DNA of 43,181 bases from positions 1 to 43,181 of the forward strand of contig DAHXOX010000057.1 of the NCBI GenBank assembly GCA_027364655.1. The letters run 5' to 3'. Within the stretch, counting starts at the first letter, position 1. Each line of letters starts with the position of its first letter. Both the position numbers and the translations under genes were made by a program. This DNA comes from Paludibacter sp. (GTDB lineage Bacteria > Bacteroidota > Bacteroidia > Bacteroidales > Paludibacteraceae). This document shows, piece after piece, positions 1 through 8,533 of the stretch. The notes below the pieces were generated by a model, which saw only the letters and a program-made list of their open reading frames with translations, did no database searches and was not told the origin of the DNA.

Positions 1-1
1 A

Positions 2-355
2 AGCTCAGTCACCATTATAGAAGATTACGCCTTTAACGGATGCACAAAACTAACGGGTGATTTGGTTTTCCCTAATTCAGTGTACTCTATCGGCGATTAC
101 TCTTTTCAAAATTGCACCGGATTGAATGGCAAATTAACAATCGGAAGTTCGGTCGTCGCCATTGGCAGCTATGCATTTGCAGGTTGCAGCAAAATTCAAA
201 CAATCTATTCATTACGGGTAAAGCCACCCGTTTTAACCGGCACAAACGTATTTACAAACATTCCAACCACGGATAAGTTGTACGTGCCTGTCGGATCGGG
301 AAACATATACAAAGGGACCTCTCAATGGAGTGTTTTTGAGGTTATTGAACAATAG
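2..355 (+). CDS. BspA-like leucine-rich repeat surface protein, C-terminal fragment
   Basis: The frame is open from the window edge to the stop at 353-355, so this is the 3' end of a longer gene. The visible part holds about three LRR_5 (BspA / Treponema-type) units of the pattern 'I-x-x-Y-A-F-x-x-C-x-x-L', for example around 'SYAFAGC'. A final segment 'TNVFTNIPTTDKLYVPVG' is the usual last rung of BspA proteins, where a place name for a value (V-P-V-G) closes the array. Such proteins are secreted or surface attached in Bacteroidota and often bind host or polymer ligands; that role is family knowledge, not visible here. The end 'WSVFEVIEQ' is the standard C-terminus of the family, so the protein is complete at this end. 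Confidence 0.85.
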   Translation, partial: SSVTIIEDYAFNGCTKLTGDLVFPNSVYSIGDYSFQNCTGLNGKLTIGSSVVAIGSYAFAGCSKIQTIYSLRVKPPVLTGTNVFTNIPTTDKLYVPVGSGNIYKGTSQWSVFEVIEQ

Positions 356-384
356 AAAAATAAAACTGAAAATGAGTTTTTCAT

Positions 385-418
385 AAAGCTCTTTCCATCG
401 CAGGGAAGAGCTTTTTTT
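385..418 (+). terminator. Intrinsic terminator of the BspA-like gene
   Basis: A 12-bp stem (385-396 with 403-414, one G-U pair) closes a six-base loop ATCGCA and runs into seven T. It starts 30 bp after the stop codon. It overlaps the last codon of yaaA on the other strand by a few bases, so the two convergent genes share this spot. Confidence 0.85.
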
Positions 419-1166
419 ATCGCACAAAAACCCATTCATTTTGAGAAGACAGGTCGGTTGAGAAGAGATACCCTTGCTCCATAAAGGCTTTTATATGTTC
501 ATGATCTCTCAGTTGATTTTCGATAATGAATCGAGTCATTATCCCTCGGGCTTCTTTGGCATAAAGGCTGTTGATGACTAATTTCCCCTGTTTCTCTTGT
601 TTAAAAATCGGCGTGATCACTTTAATAGAGTCGACAATTTTAGTTTCATCCACGATACGGAAATATTCTGCCGAAGCAAGATTGATGAGAATACCATCGT
701 CAGCACTTATCGTATTTATTAAAATATCAGTAAGACGTTCGCTCCAGAAAGCATAAAGATCGGCAGCTAACCCGCTATTCATATCGAGTCGATAAGGACG
801 AATGGCGTCAAACGGTCGCAACCAACCATAAAGCGCAGAAAAAATGCGAAGATGATTCTCGGCGAAGTCATATTGTTCAACGGTAAAAGCGGCTGGATTC
901 AGCTTGTTAAATACAGTACCACTATAGGCAAACAAAGCAGCTTTCGCAGGTTGGTCGGCGGCAAAGAAACGTTGATAAGATTCATACGTGGAATAGGCTA
1001 ATCGAACGCTGAGATGTTCGCGTTGCACAATCTCCGTTACTGAGAAAGATTGCAATTCACGCATCAAAGTATCTGCTTCTTTTGCAAACTGAGGCGTGGT
1101 GAGTTTTGCCAATGAAGCGCCGCCACTAAAATTCATTGTTTTGGATGGAGAAAGTAATATGATCAT
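417..1166 (-). CDS. yaaA: YaaA-family peroxide stress response protein (DUF328/UPF0246)
   Basis: The 249-aa protein begins 'MIILLSPSKTMNF', matching the family signature (L-I-S-P-A-K-T in Escherichia coli), and keeps the central 'FSALYGWLRPFDAIRPYRL' block typical of YaaA. Escherichia coli YaaA limits intracellular iron and DNA damage during hydrogen peroxide stress; the fold binds DNA. I chose the start at 1166 because the ten extra residues possible upstream do not belong to the family. It stands alone on the minus strand, convergent with the BspA-like gene and divergent from thrA. No clear TAnnTTTG box is visible just upstream on its strand. Confidence 0.93.
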   Translation of the reverse strand: MIILLSPSKTMNFSGGASLAKLTTPQFAKEADTLMRELQSFSVTEIVQREHLSVRLAYSTYESYQRFFAADQPAKAALFAYSGTVFNKLNPAAFTVEQYDFAENHLRIFSALYGWLRPFDAIRPYRLDMNSGLAADLYAFWSERLTDILINTISADDGILINLASAEYFRIVDETKIVDSIKVITPIFKQEKQGKLVINSLYAKEARGIMTRFIIENQLRDHEHIKAFMEQGYLFSTDLSSQNEWVFVR

Positions 1167-1544
1167 GGCAAAACCATTTAAATGCCGATTAAACATCGTT
1201 GCAAAACCTATTAAAACAAGAATGCTGGAATTACAGTCGCATCATTTATTGCAACAAGTTGTCCGTACAAACTTCGGGAAAAATGTTGAATGTTGAATCA
1301 ATGTAAACGCATCCTTACAGAAAAAATAAACATTTCCACTAAAAACAGGTATCACAATGCGTCATCAAATACCGAAAGGAAAAGAAATAGTGATTGAAAA
1401 TAATCGCTTAAAGTGCTTTAATGCCTTATTTTTATTGCAATTAAGCGCCATTTTGTTACATTCTTCTAAAAATGTATCTTTGTGAAATGAAGAAACGCGC
1501 TTTGCGTTTGTCTATTTCACAACTCATCTAAAAACAGAAAGAAT
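1167..1544. other. Intergenic region between yaaA and thrA
   Basis: This gap of 378 bp has no convincing gene. It holds the thrA promoter at 1452-1482. Two dyads flank that promoter: CGCTTAA at 1405-1411 with TTAAGCG at 1441-1447, and GTGAAAT at 1482-1488 with ATTTCAC at 1514-1520. The second one encloses AAACGC/GCGTTT (1493-1498 and 1504-1509). The rest shows nothing I can name. Confidence 0.6.
1452..1482 (+). promoter_or_regulatory. thrA promoter
   Basis: TTTG at 1452-1455, a 19-bp spacer and TATCTTTG at 1475-1482 match the primary sigma factor consensus of Bacteroidota almost perfectly. The start codon lies 62 bp after the -7 box, giving a leader of about 55 nt that includes the hairpin AAACGC/GCGTTT at 1493-1509. 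Confidence 0.8.
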
Positions 1545-3980
1545 ATGAAGGTCTTAAAGTTTGGTGGAACATCCGTAGGTTCCATCGAAAGCATTCTGGA
1601 GGTAAAAAAGATTGTTGAATCGCAGCAGGAAGCGGTTGTGGTAGTAGTTTCGGCATTCAAAGGAGTGACCGATCAACTCTACCATTTGGCGCATTTGGCT
1701 TCGCAAGGCGACCCATCTTACCAACATGAATTTCAAGCATTAGCACAGCGTCATATAGCAACAATAGAACACGTGGTGCCTGTTGATAAACGCGCATCCA
1801 TAACAACCAAAGTGACACAATTGATGGAGGAACTATCCAACATCTTGCGTGGCATTTTTCTCATTCAGGATCTGACACCCAAAATCACTGACACCATTAC
1901 CAGCTATGGCGAACGGGTTTCGGCACTGATTATCGGTCAGGTAATTGACGAAGCGGTCACGTACGATTCACGTCAGTTTATCAAAACCATGCCGCAGTTT
2001 ACCAAACATATCGTCGATTTTGAACATACCAACGCCCTCATACATGAACATTTCAGCAAAGAAGTGCCGGTGGTTGTTTGCGGTGGATTCATTGCCACTG
2101 ACAAAGAAACCGGCAACATTACCAATTTGGGACGCGGTGGTTCCGATTACACGGCGGCCATTTTAGCCGCAGCGCTCAATGCTACCAGCTTAGAAATTTG
2201 GACGGATGTCGATGGCTTTATGACTGCCGATCCGCGCATCATCAACAACACCTACGTGATTGAAAAACTTACCTTCACGGAAGCTATGGAGTTGTGCAAT
2301 TTCGGGGCGAAAGTGATTTATCCCCCGACCATTTATCCGGCTTATCACAAAAACATACCGATTCGCATAAAAAACACCTTCAATCCCACAGCAACAGGTA
2401 CTTATATCTCGTGCGATCATTCGAACGATATTGGGAAATCAATCAAAGGTATTTCATCCATCAATGACACCTGCCTGATAACGGTTCAGGGGTTGGGTAT
2501 GGTGGGTGTTATCGGGGTAAATTACCGCATATTCAGGGCATTGGCCAAAGCCGGCATCAGCGTGTTTTTGGTTTCGCAAGCCTCTTCGGAAAACAACACT
2601 TCGTTTGCCGTGCGGAATAGCGATGCTGATTTAGCCGTCAAAGTATTGGACGAAGAGTTTGCCAAGGAGATTGAACAAGGAGAAATGAACAATGCTCTTG
2701 CCGAAAGGGATTTAGCCACGGTTGCCATCGTGGGAGAGAATATGAAACGCACGCCAGGCATTGCCGGAAAACTTTTCGGAACGCTGGGGCGCAATGGCAT
2801 CAATGTAATTGCTTGTGCACAAGGCGCTTCCGAGACAAACATCTCGTTTGTCACCGATCTGAAATCGTTGCGCAAAGCGTTGAACGTCATTCACGATTCA
2901 TTTTTCTTGTCCGATTATCAGGTACTGAATGTTTTCCTTATCGGTACCGGAACGGTTGGAGGTAGTTTGCTGGAGCAAATCCGCCAACAACAGCCTAAGT
3001 TAATGGCGAAAAAAGGATTGAAACTCAACGTGGTTGGCATTGCCAACGCCGAAAATGCCCTTTTCGACAGGGACGGAATTCAACTTGATCAATATCATGA
3101 AAGACTTCAGACAAACGGCAAACCGACATCACCCGAATTGTTGCGCGACGAAATATTGGGCATGAACATTTTCAACTCTGTGTTTGTCGATTGCACTGCC
3201 AGCCCCGAAGTGGCATCTATCTACAAAGAATTGCTGTCGAACAATGTATCCGTAGTTGCAGCCAACAAGATTGCAGCTTCATCGGAGTATGCAACCTATG
3301 CCGAACTAAAGTCGATTGCCGGCAAGCGAGGAATCAAATTCTTATTCGAGACTAATGTGGGAGCCGGATTGCCCATTATGAACACCATCAACAACCTAAT
3401 TAATTCCGGCGATCGCATCTTAAAAATGGAAGCTGTGCTTTCGGGAACGTTGAACTATATTTTCAACACATTAAGCGCAGAAAATACGCTCAGCAAAACC
3501 ATCAGAATGGCCAAAGAAGCCGGCTATTCGGAGCCCGATCCTCGCATCGATTTGAGTGGAAAAGATGTCATTCGCAAACTTATTATTTTGAGTCGCGAAG
3601 CCGGATACAAAGTGGAACAGTCGGATGTGACATGCCATTTGTTTATTCCTGATCGCTATTTTCAAGGCTCGTTAGAAGATTTTTGGAAAACCATTGGAGA
3701 ATTAGATGCCGAGTTTGAACAACACCGACAACGATTGGAGACAGAACATAAACGACTCCGTTTTGTGGCCACGATGGAAGAAGGCAAATGCAGTGTCGGT
3801 TTGCAAGAGGTGGATATGCACCATCCGCTCTATGATTTGGAAGGCAGCAATAACATCCTGATGCTTACGACGGAACGTTACAACGATTATCCTATGATCA
3901 TTAAAGGATATGGCGCCGGCGCCAATGTAACTGCTGCCGGTGTCTTTGCCGACATTATCAGCATTGCCAACATTCGATAG
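1545..3980 (+). CDS. thrA: Bifunctional aspartate kinase / homoserine dehydrogenase I
   Basis: The 811-aa protein catalyses the first and third steps from aspartate to threonine and methionine in the cytosol. The aspartokinase part opens with 'KFGGTSVG' (residues 5-12) and keeps 'TDVDGFMTADPR' near residues 220-231. Two ACT-type regulatory segments follow at about 310-455. The homoserine dehydrogenase part has the NAD(P) loop 'GTGTVGG' near 467-473, 'LSGTLNYIFN' near 631-640 and 'GYSEPDPRIDLSGKD' near 660-675. Length and domain order equal the family norm. In many Bacteroidota thrA is followed by an apgM-like gene and thrC; here it is followed by 480 bp of non-coding DNA, so it looks monocistronic. 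Feedback control by threonine through the ACT part is expected from the family. Confidence 0.97.
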   Translation: MKVLKFGGTSVGSIESILEVKKIVESQQEAVVVVVSAFKGVTDQLYHLAHLASQGDPSYQHEFQALAQRHIATIEHVVPVDKRASITTKVTQLMEELSNILRGIFLIQDLTPKITDTITSYGERVSALIIGQVIDEAVTYDSRQFIKTMPQFTKHIVDFEHTNALIHEHFSKEVPVVVCGGFIATDKETGNITNLGRGGSDYTAAILAAALNATSLEIWTDVDGFMTADPRIINNTYVIEKLTFTEAMELCNFGAKVIYPPTIYPAYHKNIPIRIKNTFNPTATGTYISCDHSNDIGKSIKGISSINDTCLITVQGLGMVGVIGVNYRIFRALAKAGISVFLVSQASSENNTSFAVRNSDADLAVKVLDEEFAKEIEQGEMNNALAERDLATVAIVGENMKRTPGIAGKLFGTLGRNGINVIACAQGASETNISFVTDLKSLRKALNVIHDSFFLSDYQVLNVFLIGTGTVGGSLLEQIRQQQPKLMAKKGLKLNVVGIANAENALFDRDGIQLDQYHERLQTNGKPTSPELLRDEILGMNIFNSVFVDCTASPEVASIYKELLSNNVSVVAANKIAASSEYATYAELKSIAGKRGIKFLFETNVGAGLPIMNTINNLINSGDRILKMEAVLSGTLNYIFNTLSAENTLSKTIRMAKEAGYSEPDPRIDLSGKDVIRKLIILSREAGYKVEQSDVTCHLFIPDRYFQGSLEDFWKTIGELDAEFEQHRQRLETEHKRLRFVATMEEGKCSVGLQEVDMHHPLYDLEGSNNILMLTTERYNDYPMIIKGYGAGANVTAAGVFADIISIANIR

Positions 3981-4461
3981 CAAGACTACGAAAAATCAAA
4001 GGTGTTAAGTTCCTTTTTTTGCCTTTGACACTACGGCATGGTACCCATTGGTTGCCATGTCGTTTTCATTATCCGTTACTCCTAATTTTCTTTCTATTTT
4101 CAGCAAACAATTGGGCCTTCAATTATGAATCGTTTACAAACCAGTTTTACTATATGTTTGTAGCTGTTTTGAAATTACACACTGCTATGAGTTCTGGTAA
4201 GGAACATTCGCGTTTATAGATGTATGCGTTGAGCAACGTCGAAACGAACCGTCAGAAAGTTCAGATCGTAGCATGACTTAACCATGGTTTTTGTGGAACT
4301 TACTTCTGGAGAGTTTTCTTTTTATAGGATATGTTTACCTGGCATTTATGCGTCACCTCAATAATCTTTCTTATATTTGCTTCGTTCTATCAAAAAAGCG
4401 ATTCTTGTAGTTATTCGCTTTGATGATTGATGAATACTCTTGAATCCTTGCGTAAAAAAGT
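3981..4461. other. Intergenic region between thrA and dnaX
   Basis: This stretch of 481 bp has no supported gene. A weak hairpin AAAGG/CCTTT followed by T residues near 3998-4020 may end thrA. TATATTTG at 4372-4379 may be the dnaX -7 box. A 66-codon open frame at 4019-4219 shows no family signature or start signal and is not called. Confidence 0.55.
4372..4379 (+). promoter_or_regulatory. Probable dnaX -7 box
   Basis: TATATTTG fits TAnnTTTG and lies 82 bp before the dnaX start. No good TTTG box is present 19-21 bp upstream, so the call rests on the -7 element alone. Confidence 0.45.
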
Positions 4462-6198
4462 ATGAATAATTTTATTGTTTCAGCTCGAAAATATCGTCCG
4501 GCTACCTTTGCTTCGGTGGTTGGACAAGCTGCTTTGACAGCCACTTTAAAAAATGCTGTTAGAACAAACCATTTAGCCCATGCTTACTTGTTTTGCGGGC
4601 CTCGTGGCGTAGGGAAAACATCATGTGCGCGTATTTTTGCTAAAACTATTAACTGCGAGCACCTTACATCTGATTTTGAAGCATGTAACGAATGTGAATC
4701 TTGTCGCACATTCAATGAACAACGTTCCTATAATATTCATGAATTAGACGCAGCGTCTAATAATTCAGTTGACGATATTCGTTCCTTAGTGGAACAAGTC
4801 CGTATCCCACCACAAATTGGACATTATAGCGTTTATATCATCGATGAAGTGCACATGCTTTCGCAATCGGCGTTTAACGCTTTTCTAAAAACACTGGAAG
4901 AACCGCCTGCCCATGCTATTTTCATTCTTGCCACAACTGAAAAGCATAAAATCATTCCCACGATTCTTTCTCGTTGTCAAATATATGATTTTGTGAGGAT
5001 TGGCATTAATGACATTGTGGAGCATTTGATGCAAATTGCTACCAACGAAGGTATTGCGGTAGAACCTGAAGCATTGAATGTCATTGCTCAAAAAGCGGAT
5101 GGCGGAATGCGCGATGCACTTTCGATTTTCGATCAAGTCGTCAGTTATTGTGGAGATAAAATCACGTACCAAGCGGTGATTGAAAACTTGAATGTGTTAG
5201 ATTATGATTATTATTTTCGATTAACGGATAGTTTTTTAAGCAATCGGGTTGCCGATTCCTTGATATTGTTCAATGAAATCCTTAATAAAGGGTTTGATGC
5301 TCAAAATTTTGTAACCGGAATAAGTAGCTATTTCCGCGATTTACTTATGTGCAAAGATGGGGCAACGGTTATATTACTCGAAATGGCAAACGCCATCAAA
5401 GATCTTTACGTCAAGCAGGCCCAGCAATGCAGTACCGAATTTTTATATTACGCTTTAACGCTTTCAAACGAGTGTGATATAAATTTTCGAACCAGTCGTA
5501 ACAAGCGTCTGCTTACCGAACTGCTATTGATCAGACTTTGTCAATGGAATGATAAAAAAAAAGATCAATTAGCTGACAATGCTGAACCCAAACCAATTGA
5601 AAAAATTAATGTGGTAGTAAATAATACGGCTACTGCGCCTAATAGTGGCGTTCAAAACACACCCCCAACATCTACCGGTTACTTAAAGGCGAAAACGCCA
5701 TCCCCTACTCCGTTACCTGAAACTTCAAAACAGGCATCTTCAATTCCACCTTCTATTTCAATTCATTCTACTGCTGCAGACTCATCTTCGCAAGTTTCTG
5801 ATATTGCACCGCCAAAATACAAAGCTAAACAACACGAATCGTTTACTGAACAAGCTTTGCATCAAGCATGGCGAACGTTTGCCGATGAAAAAATACCAGA
5901 AAAAGTACATGCTAAAAATTTCATGATCAATAGATTGCCAAATTTGGTGAATGAAGATACCATACGCATTATGTTCGATCAACCTTTGCAAAAGAAATCG
6001 TTTGCCGAAGTTCAAGATGAGCTGAAAACCTATTTAGCAGAACAACTTCGCAATGATTATCTTACATTTGAAGTAGAAGTCGATGAAACTGATCAAAAAA
6101 ATGCTCTTTTTACATCACAAGATCGATATGCATGGTTAGCAGAAAAAAACAGCGCTTTAGGACATCTGAGGAAAGAATTTAAACTCGAAATTGATTAA
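4462..6198 (+). CDS. dnaX: DNA polymerase III subunit gamma/tau
   Basis: This 578-aa AAA+ ATPase is the motor subunit of the clamp loader and, in its long form, links polymerase cores at the fork. Visible motifs are the Walker A loop 'GPRGVGKT' (46-53), four zinc-binding cysteines (65, 75, 78, 81), Walker B 'VYIIDEVH' (124-131) and the sensor 'ILSRCQIYDF' region. The collar domain runs to about residue 362. A proline/serine/threonine-rich linker (about 375-450) and a less conserved C-terminal tau-like part follow. At 5554-5562 nine A in a row encode Lys365-367; both alternative frames stop within five codons, so a gamma-sized product of about 370 aa is possible (see findings). It has its own gap upstream and appears to be transcribed alone. 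Confidence 0.96.
   Translation: MNNFIVSARKYRPATFASVVGQAALTATLKNAVRTNHLAHAYLFCGPRGVGKTSCARIFAKTINCEHLTSDFEACNECESCRTFNEQRSYNIHELDAASNNSVDDIRSLVEQVRIPPQIGHYSVYIIDEVHMLSQSAFNAFLKTLEEPPAHAIFILATTEKHKIIPTILSRCQIYDFVRIGINDIVEHLMQIATNEGIAVEPEALNVIAQKADGGMRDALSIFDQVVSYCGDKITYQAVIENLNVLDYDYYFRLTDSFLSNRVADSLILFNEILNKGFDAQNFVTGISSYFRDLLMCKDGATVILLEMANAIKDLYVKQAQQCSTEFLYYALTLSNECDINFRTSRNKRLLTELLLIRLCQWNDKKKDQLADNAEPKPIEKINVVVNNTATAPNSGVQNTPPTSTGYLKAKTPSPTPLPETSKQASSIPPSISIHSTAADSSSQVSDIAPPKYKAKQHESFTEQALHQAWRTFADEKIPEKVHAKNFMINRLPNLVNEDTIRIMFDQPLQKKSFAEVQDELKTYLAEQLRNDYLTFEVEVDETDQKNALFTSQDRYAWLAEKNSALGHLRKEFKLEID
5554..5576 (+). promoter_or_regulatory. Candidate frameshift / transcriptional slippage site in dnaX
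   Basis: Nine A residues (5554-5562) sit directly after the clamp-loader ATPase/collar region. A -1 shift gives R-S-I-S then TGA at 5574-5576. A +1 shift gives I-N then TAG at 5570-5572. TCAATT at 5565-5570 can pair with AATTGA at 5595-5600 just downstream. Position and outcome match known dnaX gamma-forming sites, but the event itself is inferred. Confidence 0.5.
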
Positions 6199-6237
6199 AC
6201 CAACTTTTACGAATCCTCAGCCGGTGGTAGCAAATGC

Positions 6238-6276
6238 TTGTTGCGTGCAACAATTGGAATAATTTGTGTACATTTG
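6238..6276 (+). promoter_or_regulatory. Promoter and palindrome of the small lipoprotein gene
   Basis: TACATTTG at 6269-6276 fits the -7 box and lies 31 bp before the start codon. A palindrome of seven-base arms, TTGTTGC and GCAACAA, with centre GT occupies 6238-6253, where the -33 region would be. No properly spaced TTTG is visible, so a bound regulator could assist or block polymerase here. Confidence 0.45.
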
Positions 6277-6307
6277 CAGTCAACTTAACATAACCACTTC
6301 ATTCGAT

Positions 6308-6661
6308 ATGAAATATATCCGTTTGTTATTTGCATCATTGATAATCACATTGTTAGCATATTCTTGCAACCCTGCAGGGACTGTTCCCGAAGGAACAGGA
6401 GCTATTTTATCATCATCAACAACTATCTTCAAACCTACCATTTCAGTGCGTTGGAGCGGTCGTATGCTTGTGTGTAACAACAGCGCAAACACGTATACAG
6501 CATATCAATGGTATTTAAATAACCAACCCATCTCCGGTGCAACCGGTCAATATTTTACTCAGGAAACAGGACTCAATGGCTCTTATTTTGTGATTGTTAC
6601 CGCACAAAATGGGACGCAATTATCATCGGATACGCTTTCTCTTCACACGGCTCCTTATTAA
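6308..6661 (+). CDS. Small lipoprotein with an immunoglobulin-like domain
   Basis: The 117-aa product starts 'MKYIRLLFASLIITLLAYSC', a lipoprotein signal with the modified cysteine at residue 20. The mature part resembles the Ig-like modules common in Bacteroidota surface proteins: 'YQWYLNNQPISGATGQYF' followed by 'GSYFVIVTAQNG' is the typical strand pattern with the core tryptophan. I used the ATG at 6308 because an upstream in-frame ATG adds residues that overlap the promoter and spoil the signal peptide. A single Ig-like module with no other domain suggests a small envelope protein; the ligand is unknown. It precedes a beta-barrel gene by 114 bp and may be cotranscribed with it. Confidence 0.75.
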   Translation: MKYIRLLFASLIITLLAYSCNPAGTVPEGTGAILSSSTTIFKPTISVRWSGRMLVCNNSANTYTAYQWYLNNQPISGATGQYFTQETGLNGSYFVIVTAQNGTQLSSDTLSLHTAPY

Positions 6662-6775
6662 CACGCATCAAGTTCATTAAAGCACCTATTTCAACAATCA
6701 ACGTTGTATTCTATTTTATGTCGATTGTCCGATTTTACCAATAACTATAGAATTCACTTTATTCTCTTCTTTATA

Positions 6776-7681
6776 ATGAAAAAATCGCTCCTTATATGGG
6801 TATTTTTGGGTTCAACCATTGCATTGTTTGCGCAAAATGTACCCTATTTTAAAGGCTTTGAATTGAACGGTTCCGCATCTTTAGGAGTCAACACATTGAG
6901 CTATGCCAATTCAGCCGGCACTAGATCGGATGGACCAGGTATGGGATTAGGAATAGGAGTGGCTTTCTTTAAAACTCAACATTGGGGAATTTCTACCGGA
7001 CTTTCATTCACTAACTACACCACTTTTGCTTCTTTCCCAAATAATTACACGTTTACAAATCCGACCGTTGACAGTGATGGATTACCCTATAATTTAAATT
7101 TCAAATTGAATGGAGTTAATGAATTAGACGAAGTATATCAAATGGCCATCCCCTTGATGATTCATTATCGTTACTACTTGCCTACCGGCAATGCGCTGTA
7201 TGCAGCCGGTGGAATTAAAATATCATTTCCGCTCGGTTCTACATACCGAGTTACATCTGGTAGCGTTACTACAACGGGCTATTATCCCGATTTAAATGCC
7301 ACTATGTCAAATATTCCATGGTTAGGTTTTACATCAAACAACTTATCCGGCATTCATGGAACAACGCCATTCAAAAGCACATATATGGCATCATTTGAGC
7401 TGGGCTACTTAGTAAAGCGCAAAAAAAACAGCTTCTTGACTTTCAGTCTTTATGGTGATCTCGGATTAAACAATATGCGTCGTACTTACACTTCAACGCC
7501 ATTAATGTTTAATTATTTTCAATACGCAGGACTACCTTCTTCTAATTTTATAGATCAAGCCAAATTATACTCGATTGGGATCAAGGTAAGTTGGAATATC
7601 AATTTAAGCGGACCAAGCCTTCCGACTATAACCAACACGCCAACAAAGGGACAAAACAAGCCTACGCATTCTATGAAATAA
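6776..7681 (+). CDS. Outer-membrane beta-barrel protein
   Basis: The 301-aa protein has a signal peptide 'MKKSLLIWVFLGSTIALFAQ' with cleavage expected after F-A-Q. The mature part is rich in alternating hydrophobic and polar residues with Gly/Tyr/Asn turns ('GMGLGIGVAFFKTQHWGIS', 'YAAGGIKISFPLG'), as in the PorT / OmpA-like small barrels of Bacteroidota. I started at 6776 since upstream residues precede a normal signal peptide. The C-terminus after the last strand is a short Thr/Pro/Asn tail. The specific function cannot be told; it could be a structural or transport barrel. It sits between the small lipoprotein and the yebC gene, all on the same strand. Confidence 0.7.
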   Translation: MKKSLLIWVFLGSTIALFAQNVPYFKGFELNGSASLGVNTLSYANSAGTRSDGPGMGLGIGVAFFKTQHWGISTGLSFTNYTTFASFPNNYTFTNPTVDSDGLPYNLNFKLNGVNELDEVYQMAIPLMIHYRYYLPTGNALYAAGGIKISFPLGSTYRVTSGSVTTTGYYPDLNATMSNIPWLGFTSNNLSGIHGTTPFKSTYMASFELGYLVKRKKNSFLTFSLYGDLGLNNMRRTYTSTPLMFNYFQYAGLPSSNFIDQAKLYSIGIKVSWNINLSGPSLPTITNTPTKGQNKPTHSMK

Positions 7682-7776
7682 TATATTCTTAGACATACTG
7701 TACAATCAAGGATAGAGATCATTAATGAAACAATTATAACACAAAATAAGCACTTTATTATCATTGCATTATCAAT

Positions 7777-8493
7777 ATGGGAAGAGCATTTGAATATCGA
7801 AAAGCACGTAAGATGAAACGTTGGGGAAACATGGCCCGCGTGTTCACCAAGTTGGGAAAGGAAATATCCATTGCAGTTAAATCAGGTGGTCCTGATCCAA
7901 ACAATAATCCTCGACTACGAGCATTAATCCAAAATGCCAAGGCAGAGAACATGCCTAAAGAAAATGTAGAACGTGCCATCAAAAAAGCGACATCAAAAGA
8001 CGAAGCCGATTACAAAGAGATGTTGTATGAAGGTTATGCCCCGCATGGCATCGCCATTGTTGTAGAAACAGCTACAGACAATCCTACACGTACGGTTGCT
8101 AATGTACGTAACCATTTCAATAAATTAGGAGGTTCGTTGGGAATTACTGGCAGTCTTTCCTTTTTGTTTGATCGAAAAAGTGTTTTTCGCATTGCCACAA
8201 AAGAAGGAGTAAATTTAGAAGATTTAGAGCTGGAATTGATTGACTTTGGCGTGGATGAAATTTTTGAAGAAGACGACAATTTATTGTTATATGGTGAATT
8301 TGAATCTTTCAACCGGATTCAGAAATGGTTAGAAGAAAATGAATTTGAAATTCTAAGCGCTGAATTTGAACGTATTCCAAATGACACTAAAGAATTGAAT
8401 GAAGAACAACAAGCACAGGTCATGAAACTCATCGATCGATTGGAAGAAGACGAAGATGTTCAGAATGTGTTCCATAATATGAAAGAATTATAA
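7777..8493 (+). CDS. YebC/PmpR family regulatory protein (TACO1-like)
   Basis: The 238-aa protein shows the full YebC signature: N-terminal 'MGRAFEYRKARKMKRW', then 'KLGKEISIAVKSGGPDPNNN', 'AENMPKENVERAIKKA' and 'YEGYAPHGIAIVVE'. It ends with the acidic helix 'LIDRLEEDEDVQNVFHNM'. Family members are cytosolic; some act as DNA-binding regulators, and others help ribosomes through proline-rich stretches, so the exact role here is open. The basic N-terminus is more arginine rich than usual ('RKARKMKRW'), which is common in Bacteroidota. Length is normal. Next comes a secreted protein 40 bp downstream; no operon logic is evident. Confidence 0.93.
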   Translation: MGRAFEYRKARKMKRWGNMARVFTKLGKEISIAVKSGGPDPNNNPRLRALIQNAKAENMPKENVERAIKKATSKDEADYKEMLYEGYAPHGIAIVVETATDNPTRTVANVRNHFNKLGGSLGITGSLSFLFDRKSVFRIATKEGVNLEDLELELIDFGVDEIFEEDDNLLLYGEFESFNRIQKWLEENEFEILSAEFERIPNDTKELNEEQQAQVMKLIDRLEEDEDVQNVFHNMKEL

Positions 8494-8533
8494 TGTTACT
8501 TTCCTCATTTCACGAGAATAGCGTCTAATTTTT

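Noticed and set aside
2190-2894. Minus-strand frames of 60-122 codons inside thrA
   Set aside because: They are shadows of the conserved thrA frame and match no family.
4019-4219. 66-codon plus-strand frame between thrA and dnaX
   Set aside because: No signal, family pattern, promoter or conserved context; the frame starts inside the weak thrA terminator.
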